From Glutinoglossum americanum (lineage: Eukaryota; Ascomycota; Geoglossomycetes; Geoglossales; Geoglossaceae), in contig JAGHQL010000013.1 in assembly GCA_020080175.1 (NCBI GenBank), positions 124,001 to 188,000 of the forward strand: a stretch of DNA of 64,000 bases, written 5' to 3'. Position 1 is the stretch's first letter. Each line of letters opens with the position of its first letter. The notes under the pieces were generated by a model. That model was not told where the DNA came from and did not search any database. It saw only the letters and a list, made by a program, of their open reading frames with translations. The position numbers and the translations under genes are program-made. Of this stretch, positions 24,957 to 36,961 are shown one piece after another.

Positions 24957-26033
24957 GGCGCGATGGTGAGTGTCGCGCGAAACTCGTAGGCTGATAGGGT
25001 GATGTAGAAATATGGGGGGCGGGACAGGGGACAAGTGGCAGCAGGTTAGCTAAGCGTTATAAAAGCAGCAACGTATTCCCCAGATCGACCCCCAACGTGA
25101 GGGGAGCTCAAAAGAAAGTTATGGGCCGCGGAAGATTCGCCAACGTCAGCTCATCCCCAAACCACCAGTGTTCCAACAACCCACCTTTTCTACCCTTTAG
25201 ACACCAGAAATCAGACCCCAGCTGGACATCGGGTATCTACATGAGATGATTTGAATAAACATCGCCAGCAAAGGATGAGCCTGATTCCCATTCCTGGCCT
25301 CTACCCTCTCATTTGAAATTGGGCCTACTGGTTGACCAGGAAGCTACTTGTCATTCAAACTCCTAACGATACTAGCATGTTAGATATACTCTAGGAGAAC
25401 CTCTACAGCCCTTGGGTACACGCTGCATTTCTAGCGAGGCCCTCCGTTGGCCTATTCTCAAAGTCTGATATCGCGATTTTATGTCGGTTTGAGACTGCGC
25501 AGCGAGCTTCATTCTTGCCGTAGTCGGATGCGCCGGGTTGACTCAATTGACAAACCTATTGTCGCACCATACCCAGGGCTATGCTGCGAAGCATACCATC
25601 CTACTAAGAGTCGCTCGAGAGCGTCTTTATTGCAGATCGCAAGAGCTTTCACCCGACCGTCAGCTGGCTTCTATCGTTTCCGCTATTAACATAAATCCTA
25701 TAGTACGCCTATACTCAGGGGGGATCCCGCTTTCCGGGAGGCTGGGGTCTAGTCTAGCTTCACAGGATAGAATAGAATATATGCGTGCGTCGCGGGGTAT
25801 GCGTGTACATATATATCCCGAATTACCCCAAAAAGGGAGCCAGGGATAGGACCAAAATGATGTGTAGAGTACAAGGAGACCAAGAAAGGGGGAAAACATC
25901 TCATGTGGAAGTGTGGTATCGCTTCGTGGAAAAAACACCCACTTTCGCAAGGAAATACGCTAAAGAACAATGATGGGCGGAAATTTCTCTATTCGGTTCA
26001 CCGCAACTCCCCTATCGCTTCCACTTCCATTAA
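24957..26033. other. Intergenic region upstream of the TBL1-like gene
   Basis: About 1.1 kb between the start of one minus-strand gene and the end of the next. I see no supported coding sequence. A stretch around 25780-25830 is TA-rich. Confidence 0.45.
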
Positions 26034-27305
26034 TCAACTATGCGATGACTGTCCACCACTACCTCCCCTCTCATCATGCCCGTCTGGGGTGAAATTCGTC
26101 TCACCCAGCACTGAGGATCCACCGCCTGTCGTTGATACAGTAGCTTGGCCGGCGTTCTGCGCCTTGCTCGTCGCGGCGTGTAATCGCTGATCCAACGCCT
26201 TCAATGCTAATGCTCTCCTTCTCTCCGCCTCCGCACGTGCGCTCCCCGGTAGTGCACCCGCTGACCTGTTGTTCAACAGCGACGGCAACCCGGCTTCTCC
26301 TCTTGCCTCAGCTCTCGAGTTGCCGGCTGAGATGTCGAAGGCGGAGAATGGGGTGCAGATTTTGAAGGCGAGGAGGAGGCTGTATATGGCGTCGGATATG
26401 GTGGCTATTGGGCCGTGGAGTGGGTCCGGGAAGAAGTAGGCAAAGGCAAAGGTTTCCGAGGCGTCGCCCTTCAGGGTTTGTTGGGAGGTAGAGAGGTCGG
26501 GGTAGCTGGTTTTGTAGAAGCGGAGGAAGGTCCAGGAAGAGAGGAAGCCGTACCAAGCGAGGAAGGCAGCGACGTCGGTGCCGAAGACGATGCCAGAGAT
26601 TGTGCAGGCTAGGAGAAAGAGGGCAGGGAAATGCTATCGAAGAAGAGGAAATAGGCGTTAAATTTTGTGCTAAGAGGTGTCTTCCCGGGTATAACAAGGG
26701 GGCATGCAACGTACCTTAACTCGGATCTTTACGATCCCTTTCGCTATTGCCACGGTGTGTTCAGGGACGAGCTGCTTGAAAGCCACTAAGAAACCAGCTT
26801 GTAACGCAACTCCGCCACAAATCGTAGTCATTCTAGTCTCAATGTCAGTGTCCTTCCATTCGGTTTTGTATTTGGGAGAACCATACGATCTCAAAACATT
26901 CCCCGTGAAAGCGAACCAAATGATATACGTCGCAAAAGCCAACGCATTCGGCACCACCGATATCACCAATAGAAACTTGGCGAATTCCGGGGAGCCCCAT
27001 GCTCGCTCGAGATACTTTCCCCCGTAGAAGATGGTGGCAGCGGTGATGGCTAGAGTGAAGAGGTTCTGTTCGACCAGCGTCGCGGTGACGAAAACCCACG
27101 GGTAGAAAAGTGAAAGCTGTGGTACGATAGTTAAGTAGGGGATCACGATCGACGATGGTTCTGATGGCGGCTCTCCCCTGTTATCACCCTCTCCATTCTG
27201 CGCATCCCATTGCTGGTAGCGGAGGGCACCGGTTAGGACGGAGAGACCCAAAAGGACGCCTAGCAAGATCCGCGTTAGAGGGGGGAGGCTTATTCGTGGT
27301 GGCAT
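26034..27305 (-). CDS. TMEM115-like multi-pass Golgi membrane protein (DUF1751, rhomboid-like)
   Basis: Exons on the minus strand: 27305-26887, 26832-26715 and 26633-26034; 378 residues. Several hydrophobic helices begin with LTRILLGVLLGLSVLTGAL; conserved blocks LTIVPQLSLFYPWVFVTA, GGKYLERAWGS and GFLVAFKQLVPEHTV are those of the TMEM115 family, which is related in fold to rhomboid proteases but lacks the catalytic dyad. Animal TMEM115 sits in the Golgi and affects retrograde transport. The C-terminal 90 residues are hydrophilic, with an Arg/Ala-rich helix (ARAEAERRRALALKAL). Intron 1 is 54 nt, in frame and without stops, so a naive reading runs straight through; removing it gives GNVLRSMTTICGG, which fits the family, whereas the retained 18 residues are charged and interrupt a membrane segment. 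Confidence 0.85.
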
Positions 27306-29421
27306 TTAGGAGGTAGTGTTGTCTACATTAAGGACTTCGAGGGGTTCTCGGTATTGATTCTTGGTATCTCAAAGGTATCCTAATGATCCTTTTGATTTTA
27401 AAATGGGTCGAATGTCCACGTGACAATCTCTGGTAGGCCAAGGTACAGAATGCACTCCATACGGAATGGCATCATATCAGATCTAACCAACACAGGGAAG
27501 GTAGACTGACCGAGGCAGTCCCACTCTTGTAGTTTCTTTCCCCTGGAAGAACTGCTCTATCTGCTAAGTCGTCATGTGCTCGTATTGGGCCTCTCAACGC
27601 ACCACTGAGCATTTGCTTAATAAGCGTGCATAGTCCAGTTGTCCCGAAATACACTTGAGCTATAGAGACCAAACTATAGAGAGACCCCATAACCACAAGA
27701 ACCTTTACGGGGAGCACCATTATATCGTAATTTATATATGTTCAGGAGGATTCCATAAACACGAGCACACTTCCAGGCACTATCATCATATCACTGCACA
27801 TATCGAGAGGGATTCCATAAATATGGCCACCCCTTAGGACTACCGATATACTAAGGTACCTATATCTAAAAGAAACTCCCAGAACCATTAGACGGGCCTC
27901 CAGTGAATACAAGAAGAAAGAAAGCAACATACTTGAAAATGGTAAGTGGGCTAAAGTCGAAATTCGCGGCATTCTGGTAAACTTTTCGAGATGGGAATAA
28001 CCTCATCGACTTCGGGGAAGCCTTGAACATCGTAAGGGTTTCCGCGACGTTTGGCAGCAGCAGAGGGAATCAGCACAAGATCATTGTCTTTGGTATCGTT
28101 TGCTATGTCTTGGTGTCTAGCTTCTATTGATCTGAAGCACACATGTTCTCCGGGTCAAGGGCTTATCGAGGCTAATTCTATCGAATTGGTAAGAATAGAG
28201 TAGATTATTAGATCCCAAGCCGTTTAATTCCTGAGTAGGCTAAGCTAACATGAAGCATGGGTTATTCGTTCCCCAATCTCTAGACGCTGTGACCTCACTA
28301 ACAGAGCCAACTGGCTCCTGATTTAAAACCCCAAAAAACCCGTGATCTATTTAATATCGCGAAAGAGAAGTTTGGTGTAACTGTCAGTCAGCTAGATGAT
28401 ATCAGCATCGGGGTTTCCGCATCAAAATATGGCTAGGACTACTCGATTTGCAAGTAGGGTAGTAGCGAGGCGCGGTCACCGCGTGGTTACTAGGGGAACC
28501 CCCCCTTAGAAAGGCATATAAACCAATTTAACACACCTCGCATTAACCCGGCAACTTGGCGTAAGTAAACCTGACGACAGGAACCCGCTGAACCGGCACG
28601 TCCACAGTTCGAGTCTCAATAAACGCAAAAGGAAGAGAAAAAAAGGAGGGAAGGGAACTCGTGGGTTATGACGTCCCACCGCGCAGAAGAGGATCTAGCA
28701 TGGCGCAGAATAAATGATATTAAATAATATCATAACGACAAAGGACGACAAAGGATGTAGGAGGAAAACTCCGAGCCTTTTTTTCGCTCCTCTGGAGGAG
28801 GGGTGTGGTTTTTTTTGTCTCTTTGCTTTTCAGGGAGGTGGTCAAACCTACGGAATAGGAGATAACAACAATCTACTCGGCGAGGGAAGAGGCCCGGGCT
28901 CCTTTGCATTTGACACCGGGAGGGATCCTGACGGGATGGTGGTCGGCGGTAACCTTTTTGGTGATCAAAGACATATAATGCCTGTGAAGGAGATATAGAT
29001 TTATTTGTAAATCTTGAACTTATCTATACACTTTCGTTTGAGCTGTTGAGGTACAACTTCGAGAATATGTTGCGCTTTGAGTCGGTGTTGAGCTGTGGTT
29101 TCCTAGCAGGCTGGTATTCGAGTAGTCATCCATTCTCCCTTTGGTACAGTAGGGGTTTTTGCAAGTAAACACGCGCGATTGCATGACAAAATAAGGACAC
29201 AGCCACCAGGCCACCGTTGCGCAATGGGTTCCATCAGTGGGATAAATGGTTTATTTGCAATCCTCAGCATTCATTCTACGAAAGTGGGCAGGAAAAAATA
29301 AATAGAAAAGCAGCCACGGTCTGTCTATCCTACAGGTCCCGGTAGGCCTATTCATCCCCCTCTTTTTTTCTCCTTCCGCACTCCGCGCACGGTACGCCTA
29401 GAATATTTTTACATGGCAGGG
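27306..29421. other. Long intergenic region between TMEM115-like and SEC31 genes
   Basis: Over 2 kb without a supported gene. A minus-strand frame at 27951-28142 and a plus-strand frame at 28714-28998 lack recognisable domains. A phrase GGATTCCATAAA occurs twice (about 27747 and 27811). Around 28480-28510 there is a short GC-rich palindrome (GCGGTCACCGC) followed by TAGGGGAACCCCCCC. Purine-rich tract at 28630-28660. Confidence 0.45.
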
Positions 29422-32400
29422 TTAAGGAGTAGCCTTGCTCATGGCAATTAATCTCTTGATGCCGACCTGTATAAAACAATTAGCTATCTTTCCTCAATCC
29501 GTCAAGCCAAAATTTCAGTGGCCATGTTAGCATACCATCCACTGGCCGCACTCCTCAGTTTTGTTTGTCAGCACATCCAAATGAATGGTTTGTGCAGTCC
29601 CATAATCCCTAGCTTGAAGTGCTCCAGCAAGCTGTAGGATGCTCTGTACGGTGTCTGGTTTCAGAAGGTCGTCGTTGTTGAGGTGATCGAACAGTATGTT
29701 CAGTCGCTTCTCTGTATCATTCACTTGAGCTTTGAAAGAGGGCTACGTTTCAGTAGAAGCAATTAGCAACTTTTGCTTCAGAGGGTCTTAGATGCTTGGT
29801 AATCTGTCTTACCGGAGCTTGGGATTTCACTCGGTGCATGTCTGCGCTTAGAATCTCGAGTATCGGACGCGCTTCGTTTGCAATGTGCGATCGGTCACCA
29901 GGTGCTAAGTTTGGGTAAGCTCCCGCAATTCGATGAGTAGTCGTGACAAACGTTCACTTACGATATTTGCTCGCTGCTGGGGCGGGAGTCCGCGATCTCT
30001 GCGACCCGCCGGTCCCTGGCCTCGAGCCTTGTGGCCCGCCCTGAGGTGAACTTTGTGGAGGCGGCTGTCTCGGCTGTGTCGATTGCATGCTTGGCGGATA
30101 GGGGTTTGGTGGTGCGCCTTGTTGAGGGGGTGGCGGAAATTGGCTCTGTGGTGGTGCATACTGGCTAGATGGGATACCCGGCCGTGGTGCGCCCTGCGGT
30201 GGGGGTGGCATGTTTTGCCGAACAGGGGCTGGGTTTCCCTGCGCGGGTGAAGGGGCATATCTGTTTGAAGGAGGTGGACCGGAAGGTTGAGCACTGTAAG
30301 GTGATGGTCCACGGGGTATCGTTGGTATGGATGGGGTCCCGAACTGGTTAGAGATATTGGGGTGTTGCGGAGCGTAGACATTGGCTGTGGCCAAGGGCGG
30401 TCTTTCGCCGTGTTGATGCGATTGGGGGGAACCGCCGCCAGCTAATGGCGAGGTCATGCGCGGAGGCGGGGCTGGTCCTCTGGGCGGAGGGCCGATAGGT
30501 GGGGTCGCTCGTTGCTGTGCGCCAAACGGAGGGCCAGGCTGGGGTGGCGGGGGTCCGGGACTAGGCTGGCCGGGGAACGGTGAAGTAATGGCTGGCCCTA
30601 TGGAAGGTGTGGAGCGGCGAGAAGTTGGCGGTTTGGTCACTACTGGGGTGTCGTTCCAGTTTGGCATATTCGTTGCCTGTGAGGGTGGGGGAATGGATGG
30701 TGAGGCATTAAAAGATCTTGGTGGAGGTGGAGCACCATAAGGGCGGCCTGCTTGATATCCTGCCCCAAGAGTTTGTGGAGGAGGGATTCCCCCGGCCGGC
30801 TGTTGTGGTTGCTGGTACCCGGAGGGTGCATACGTGTTCGCTGGTGCGTACGGATTTGGAGCCGGGGTCGGGACGGCAGGGGTATACGGATTGGAGGCTG
30901 GAGTTGAAGCAATTGGGGCATACGGGTTTGAAATTGCTGGTGAGGTTGTAGCTTGGTATGGCGCGGCGGCTTGAGGCCTTTGTGCAGTTCGCGTTGCCGT
31001 TGCCGGTTGCCTAGCAGCTACTTGTGGAGCTTGTTTCCTTGAAGCTTGCTTGACACGGTTTCTTGCAACCTCAGCAGCAGGATATTCAGCAGGCACAAGG
31101 TCGAGGTATTTCTCTGCAATATCAAGATGCCCGTGTGCAGCAACTACATCCGCATACTCCGTATACTTGTCGTATAGAGGTGCTAGCCTCCATCCTGAGT
31201 GGAGCTCTTTATCCTTATCTTTAAAGTTAGTAACCTGGCGGAAGACGGTTACTTTTTCGATGAAATCTTGCAGTGATCGCGCGTGGACAGAGAAAGTCGA
31301 GTCAGCAGCAGTGTTGTTTAGTCCTGACTGCTCGTTTTCTTGCAGCTCCTCAATCCAGATCGCAACCACCTTCTCCAGCTTCGACCCAGCAAGATAGCAG
31401 AACGAGGCATCTTTCCTTGCATTTATATTGCCAGGGCCTTCCCTCACGACCTCCTCCAAGCGATCACCTAGGGCATCGCAAAGATCAGGAAACTCGCTAG
31501 GATCAGCATAGGTGCAGAGGGCAGCCATCACTTCCTTCCAGTTTGCAAGATCTGCATTGTAGACCACGTCCCAGAGATTCTTGCCGACAACTGAAGCTAA
31601 AAGTCTGAGATAATTTGGACCCTTCGCTTTCTTTGTGAAGTAAGCGGCCTGCGCTCTATCGATGCACTTCTGTCCGCCACAAATGGCAATCATGAAAGCA
31701 TCAGACATCCTATCTTCCTTCAGGCACACGTCAAGCGCAGTCTCGAACTCGCCAAGCAGCAACGCTCTAGTAATCTTTTTGTCCGAGTCTAACTCCTTCC
31801 CCGTGTAAATTTGGAAGGGATTATTTGTCTTGGCCTCCTTTGTCGAAGAGAGATTCGACAGGAAGCTCTCGTCAGTGTTACCGTCAAAGAAAGAAGATAA
31901 TCGCTTATCCTTCCCCTTGGTGGAGCCGTTGACCTGGGCCTCCGGGTTTAAGTTAGATAATGAGTCTTCAACTTCATCCTCTCCAATATCAAGTTTCGCA
32001 AGGCTGTCGGCAGCATCATCCGCATCTCCTGAGAACCCGAGGTACTCGACTAGCTGCTTTTTTGGGTTATCGGATATTAGGGTTTCGATAACCTTCCAAT
32101 CCGCTTTCTCCTCCTCAGTCTTTGCTTCCGCTATCCTCGATTCGCATATGCTGGCGAGATCCCCTTCTTTGAGCGCCTTCTCGAAACCCTGCGTAGCAGT
32201 TCCAACCCCAGAATCCACCACAAATGCCGATATTGTGATTTTAGACTTCCGAGCTTTCGCATCTGCAAGAATAAAGCTGGCTACTTTGCCACCAAATCCA
32301 AATGACGCGCCAGCGGGCCGCTCTAACCATTTTGGGGGCTTGGGAAGAGAAAAACTTGCCCCCTGCGGCTCGAACTGAGCCTTAGCGAAGAAGTCTTCTT

Positions 32401-33779
32401 CGTTAACGGCTTGACTTTGACCGCTGGCGGACTGTGAAATCGAAGAGTTTGTGTTTTGTATAGATTGCACCGCGATCTTACCGTCGAATGAAGCGGTCGC
32501 AAGCAGATTGGGATTATGAGGGTTCCATCTTGTCTGGAAGGTCCAGTTTGTGACCACTGGAAACTCGCCGTACTCCTTGCCCGTCTGAGGGTTCCAACAG
32601 ATGGTGCGGTTGTCCTTACCGCAGGAGAGTAGGAGATCGCTATCTTGTCGGCACCAAGATATAGATAGCACCCCTTGATCATGTGCTTTTAGGGTCTAAA
32701 ATGTCGTTAGTCCCAATAGAAAGTCTTCTTAGAGAGTTTCCCCTTACTCGTTCAGGCGCATTTGAATTTCTAAGATCCCACACTAGAATTACTGGATTGG
32801 TATCATCGGGAGTCGCTGTGATGAGTTTTGTCGCCTGTAGCAATCTTGTCTCAGTGTTGCCGTTGAAAACCGGGAGGTGACACTCACGTTTTCGGGGTCC
32901 CACGCCACCGCACTGACGGCCTTTCTCCCCAGGTTGTTTAGTGTCAAGCTTTCCTTCTTTGCTTTGACGTCCCACACAGTCACAAATCCGCCATTCCCAC
33001 CAGTAACCAAAATATGGGGAATTTTTTTATTCCAGTCTACTGATTCGAAACTGTCTGCTCTTGATGCCGGATTACCAAGACGGAATGGGTTAGAAACATT
33101 GTTCAGGTCAGAGATGAACAGCTTAAAAAAAAAGATGTTAGTCCTAGCAGAATATGGACCCTCGATAAGAGTGAAACTAACCTCTCCCTTCGCGCCTGCA
33201 GTGGCAAGAAGTTCGGGCTTGAATGGATTAAATTGTAACGATTTAATGGCGCCACTGTGCTTTGTTGTTCGGGACATAAATGCATCACTATAGACGGTCA
33301 ACATCTCCCGTACCGAGAAGTGCAGAGTGTGGATTCTGTTACCTCTCCCCCATTAACAGAGCATCAGCATCCCACAAGTCCAACGACCCATTCTCGAGAG
33401 CTCCAGCAATAATTCCTCGACGGTGATCACCAGTTATCCTTCCCCACGCTATATCATGAAATCTAACCCGAGTGCCAGATTAGCCAACGCTCAAGACCAT
33501 TGATATCCACAGCCTCCCAGAGGCAGCTTCTAATGCTGAATTTGACTTCATAATCACGGGGGATCAATACCTCGAATCTGTGCCAATCGAGGCCGACGGA
33601 GCCAATTCCAGAGCCTGGTCCGGGTTCCCCAGTTGCAAGTCCCAAAGCTCCAATTGCGTCTCATTCGAAAAGTCAGCATCTACGGCTCCTGCTATGGTCC
33701 CCGTTGCCACTAGCGGGAGGCCAGAGCCGGGAGACCATGCGAACGCCGCAGTTCGCGGTATTTCCCTAAGACGGACCAT
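29422..33779 (-). CDS. SEC31: COPII outer-coat protein Sec31
   Basis: Nine exons on the minus strand: 33779-33571, 33462-33343, 33287-33182, 33121-32888, 32834-32748, 32695-29962, 29904-29813, 29742-29536 and 29466-29422; 1277 residues. The N-terminal WD40 propeller starts [18 protein letters not shown] and includes [20 protein letters not shown] and [17 protein letters not shown]. An alpha-solenoid follows (about 470-800), then a long Pro/Gln/Gly-rich linker (about 810-1165) that recruits inner-coat factors. The C-terminal helical block reads [20 protein letters not shown] and [10 protein letters not shown]-like [17 protein letters not shown]. Sec31 pairs with Sec13 to build the vesicle cage at ER exit sites. 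All key regions are present and every junction is in frame. The small exons are concentrated at the two ends and the 2.7-kb exon in the middle is uninterrupted. Confidence 0.95.
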
Positions 33780-34025
33780 AGTGCGAATGAAACTAGAGAT
33801 TAAATGGCGCGCTCAGATTACTAGAATTAGGGATCGAGGAAAATAGCGACAATAGAGAGAATAGCGAAGAGTCCCTGTAATGATATTTAAGCGCTAATTG
33901 GAAAGGGTAAACGTCGTAGACTTGTGGGCATCACTTTGCAAAGGGTTTAGGCTTCCAAGTGTCCTCAAAAGAACATCACTGACATTCTTGGCGTAATTCA
34001 CTCACTCGCGCTTCGCCTAGCTGGC

Positions 34026-34106
34026 GCCGCTTTAAAGGGTGAGCCAGGTGAGCCTGGGTGATGCTCACCCGGAGTTTGCGCGAGCATACCACTTCATCCT
34101 TTACAT
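34026..34106. repeat. Dispersed repeat module, left copy of the 34-37 kb island
   Basis: The sequence around GCCGCTTTAAAGGGTGAGC, then GGTGAGC-CTGGGTGAT-GCTCACC (a 7-bp hairpin) and GCGCGAGCAT recurs at 56893-56980 with roughly 80 percent identity by eye. Similarity continues weakly on both sides, including a shared AAATAAAGGG about 80 bases downstream. It marks the left edge of a gene-free island. Family unknown. Confidence 0.65.
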
Positions 34107-34187
34107 CCCGCGTCAGCGCCCCAAACATAGCCCGGCGGACCTGGCGCTCAAAATGGACCCCGCCCTGGAAATAAAGGGTGCTGGGTA

Positions 34188-34516
34188 CTCTTCTGGCCTG
34201 GCTATCTCCCGACTCTGGCTTGCTATCCTTTGACTCCCGTCTGCCTTTCTTCAACTCTGGCCTGCTACCCTTCAACTTTGGTCTGCTATCCTTCAACTCT
34301 GGCCTGCTATCCTTCAACTCTGGTTTGCCTCCCTTCGACTCCGGTCTGCTATTCTTCAACACTAGCCTGTTGTTCTTCAACTGGCCTACCATCTTTCGAC
34401 ACTGGCCTGCCGTCCTTCGACACTGACCTGCCATCCTTCAACACTGGTCTGCCATCCTTCGACTCTGATCTGCTATCCTTCTACACTGGCCTGCCATTCT
34501 TCGACACTAGTCTCTC
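34188..34516. repeat. 21-bp minisatellite, about 15 degenerate units
   Basis: Units of the type CTATCCTTCAACTCTGGCCTG follow one another head to tail, with one unit shortened to 18 bp. Because 21 is a multiple of three, open frames run through the array on both strands (KDSRPEL repeats on the minus strand). That openness is a by-product of the period, and I do not call a gene. There are no spacers, so this is not a CRISPR array. Confidence 0.85.
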
Positions 34517-34738
34517 CTAAATCTATACTACTATAGGTCGGAAGGCACTTACGGTAATAGAGTTACTAAGGGGAGTTGCAGCTAGAGACTACTAAGTTAG
34601 TGCATATAGGAAAAAGGACATTATAAAAGAGGTGCCTAAATATGTCAAGAAAGCTTTCAAAGATCAGAATTGGGCTTTGAACCGCTATGTAAAGTAAGTA
34701 TTGCTTTCACTATGGTATTTTTAAAAACTTTACCAACT
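34517..34738. other. Spacer with a short coding-like relic
   Basis: Between the minisatellite and the LTR. A 25-codon plus-strand stretch ending at 34698 (VPKYVKKAFKDQNWALNRYV) looks protein-like, perhaps from a decayed transposon, but it is too short to assign. Confidence 0.3.
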
Positions 34739-35151
34739 TGTCATGACTCGCGGTCGGTTACCCGGCGAGGCTGTTGAGCCTCCGCGGCCGGGTAATTAGC
34801 TCACGTGACGCCAGCGACGTCTCGTCCATATGGCGATATGGATTCCGGAAGCGTACATTCCTATATGAATGCCGGAGGCTTGCATTCTTGTTGCAATATA
34901 ACGTCCCAGCCATTCTTTATTCCCCATCGTGTATATATGCGGCCCGCTGGCCTCCCGCTTGGAGGCCAGTCTTTTACATTTCCTGCTTGCTAGAATCAAG
35001 TCTATTTCACCTGCTATACATTCTAAGTCGGACCGACGTCTAGTTGTCCTCAAACCATTAAGTCAATCTATAAGCCCTCATATACCTAAGTTTTATCTAC
35101 ACATAGGCCCGTCGGCTAGCCATCGTTGTCGCTGCGAGGTGCGACATCACA
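34739..35151 (+). mobile_element. LTR of a decayed retroelement (fossil), probably Ty3/gypsy-like
   Basis: A 413-bp unit begins TGTCATGACTCG and ends GCGACATCACA (TGT..ACA termini). It has a TATA-like stretch near 34935 followed by a transcription-start-like region. Immediately downstream is sequence that could be a primer-binding site, and a short gag-like start near 35319. No second LTR and no intact internal genes were found, so the element is broken and old, with many breaks in the internal part. The family assignment is tentative. Confidence 0.55.
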
Positions 35152-36767
35152 CTGTTATCGAACCTCTCGAGAGCCCTTGACATCGGAGTGCCTTCGTGTC
35201 GCCTTGGCATCGAGAGTTCTCACACTAAGCCCACCCCCTGGGAGCACAGACTTTACATGCGCAATCCCCCTGTTCAAAGGCAGAGCAACACTTTGCAAAC
35301 AGCAATAGTGATAGCGATGGCTCCCTCTAAAATTGAATTTATTCTAGAAGTCTTTGTCTAAAGCCCTTCTCTCATTAGTCTCTGTCCGTAGTTGTTAGGG
35401 CCTATTCAATTGCTCTACTCATGTTTGAACTAGAAGTAGTCAGTTGAAAGAGCTCTACTAACCCTGAAGCACACTCCGTCTCGGTAGGACCTTGCTGAAC
35501 CTTGGAACTGGTGTGACAGACAGCATGAAGGTGCTAAATACTAATGCATCGGATCCTACGGACCCTGGTGGGTAGTCCCGGAGGGTCTGCTGGCTCTCAC
35601 GGCACAGCTTCTGCATTCTCGATGTATTCGCACTCTCGTTGAAGAATCAGCGAGCCCGCTCAAAACACTTGGTTTTTCCTCAAGTGTTCTTAATCGGACC
35701 AGCCTCCTCAAAGTGAGAGACGCTGATCTCCTTCGTGACAATGACTGCAGCAGCGAATGTTTGGACAGAGAGAAGCCATCGTCCACATCATCCTCCTAAA
35801 GCCGGGCCAAGTACTATAACACTCTGAAATATCGAAGGCTGGCGGCCCGCGCTTCCTCTTCGGTCACAGAATCTGCAGACCCCTGTAGATAGTCCTGTAG
35901 AGGCGGGCCAGCGAGTTTTGAGGAAAGTGTCGGATAATTGACTCCCTCATAGCTTCTATGCGTCACTCGTATGGTATCTGCCTATTCAACCGTCTAACAC
36001 CAGTCCGCCTTGCCTGGCCAATCTGTCGGGGTAGCCCCTGGTCCGAAATGGATCGATAGCTGTGAAGTCTGCCTTACGCATGGCAGAAAGGGGATTCCGA
36101 TCCCCAATTCCTGTAGCTATGCCCCACATCCTTAGCTCACACATGGCAACTACCGGCATCGACGGTACTGTATCAAACGGACGATAGGGGGAAGTGACCA
36201 CTCTCGTCTTATCCCGCTACCCGGATAGTCCCGTTAGCACCCTAGCTTGCTGAAGCAGCTTTGCCTGCCCATCATAATCCCGATCCCCAATGTCCGTAGC
36301 TACAGAAAGGCAACCGGTGGCGATGTCCACATCATACTATCCTGGCTAATGCCCCACTCCTTTGGAAGCTGTGCCTTGCCGTGCCCCTTGGAACTCTGGA
36401 AGCCGTCATTATCTGTCTCTTTCCATATGAGCATCCCTGTCATTCTTATCCTAAAGCTAGGCGGAAAGCTACCTTGCTCGTAGGTGTTGCTAAAGCTGTG
36501 CCGTATAGCCAATCATAAAGCCCCCCTCTTTACTACTCAGCTAGGCCAAAGGTTCTATATACCGCGTCAAAGGATTGGTAGCGATGCCTCTTACGGCGGC
36601 AAGAATGGATGTATTACAGTCTGTAAAACTGTTAGCCTGAAGTTGCAAGTATTGTCTGCGTGGAGTTGTGGGGTATACAGAATAACCCCATAATTATAAA
36701 AAAAAAACCCTCTACAACTGTAGGAGAATTCATTGATGAAGTGGTGGCTCATGCCTAGCCGTGCCCA
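35152..36767. other. Decayed repeat-derived sequence downstream of the LTR
   Basis: No intact gene. The first few hundred bases are probably remains of the LTR element's interior. Further right, a local duplication is visible: CCGATCCCCAA..CCTGTAGCTA-type sequence near 36097 recurs near 36279. No transposase could be recognised. Confidence 0.4.
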
Positions 36768-36846
36768 GCTGTGCTCACCTATGCTCACCCATGCTCACCC
36801 GAAAATCACCTAGCTGGCGCGAGCACAGGGCGGCGTCGCTCACCCT
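36768..36846. repeat. Dispersed repeat module, right copy of the 34-37 kb island
   Basis: Several GCTCACC units in a row (on the other strand a GGTGAGCAT array) lead into CGCGAGCACAGGGCGGC and TCGCTCACCCT. The latter block recurs at 59021-59052 beside the cysteine-rich gene. Together with the left module it brackets the island. Confidence 0.6.
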
Positions 36847-36961
36847 CCCAAACGGGGTTCTGTTATCTTGGCAAAATTTCCCCTAGGAAAAATTATCACG
36901 TGCTTGGGAATTTCGATGCGGCTCATCATGGCTTTTGCTTCACCTTCAACACCACATTACA

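Noticed and set aside
28570-28640. CAGTTCGAGTCTC resembling a tRNA B box
   Set aside because: No A box, acceptor pairing or terminator at the right distances.
30053-30951. Several Gly/Trp-rich plus-strand frames
   Set aside because: Antisense to the proline-rich linker of Sec31.
34188-34516. Array of short repeats that might suggest CRISPR
   Set aside because: Units are contiguous, degenerate and without spacers, and the genome is fungal.
36300-36512. Minus-strand frame in the repeat island that looks slightly transposase-like
   Set aside because: No catalytic motif recognised, and it overlaps an equally long plus-strand frame.
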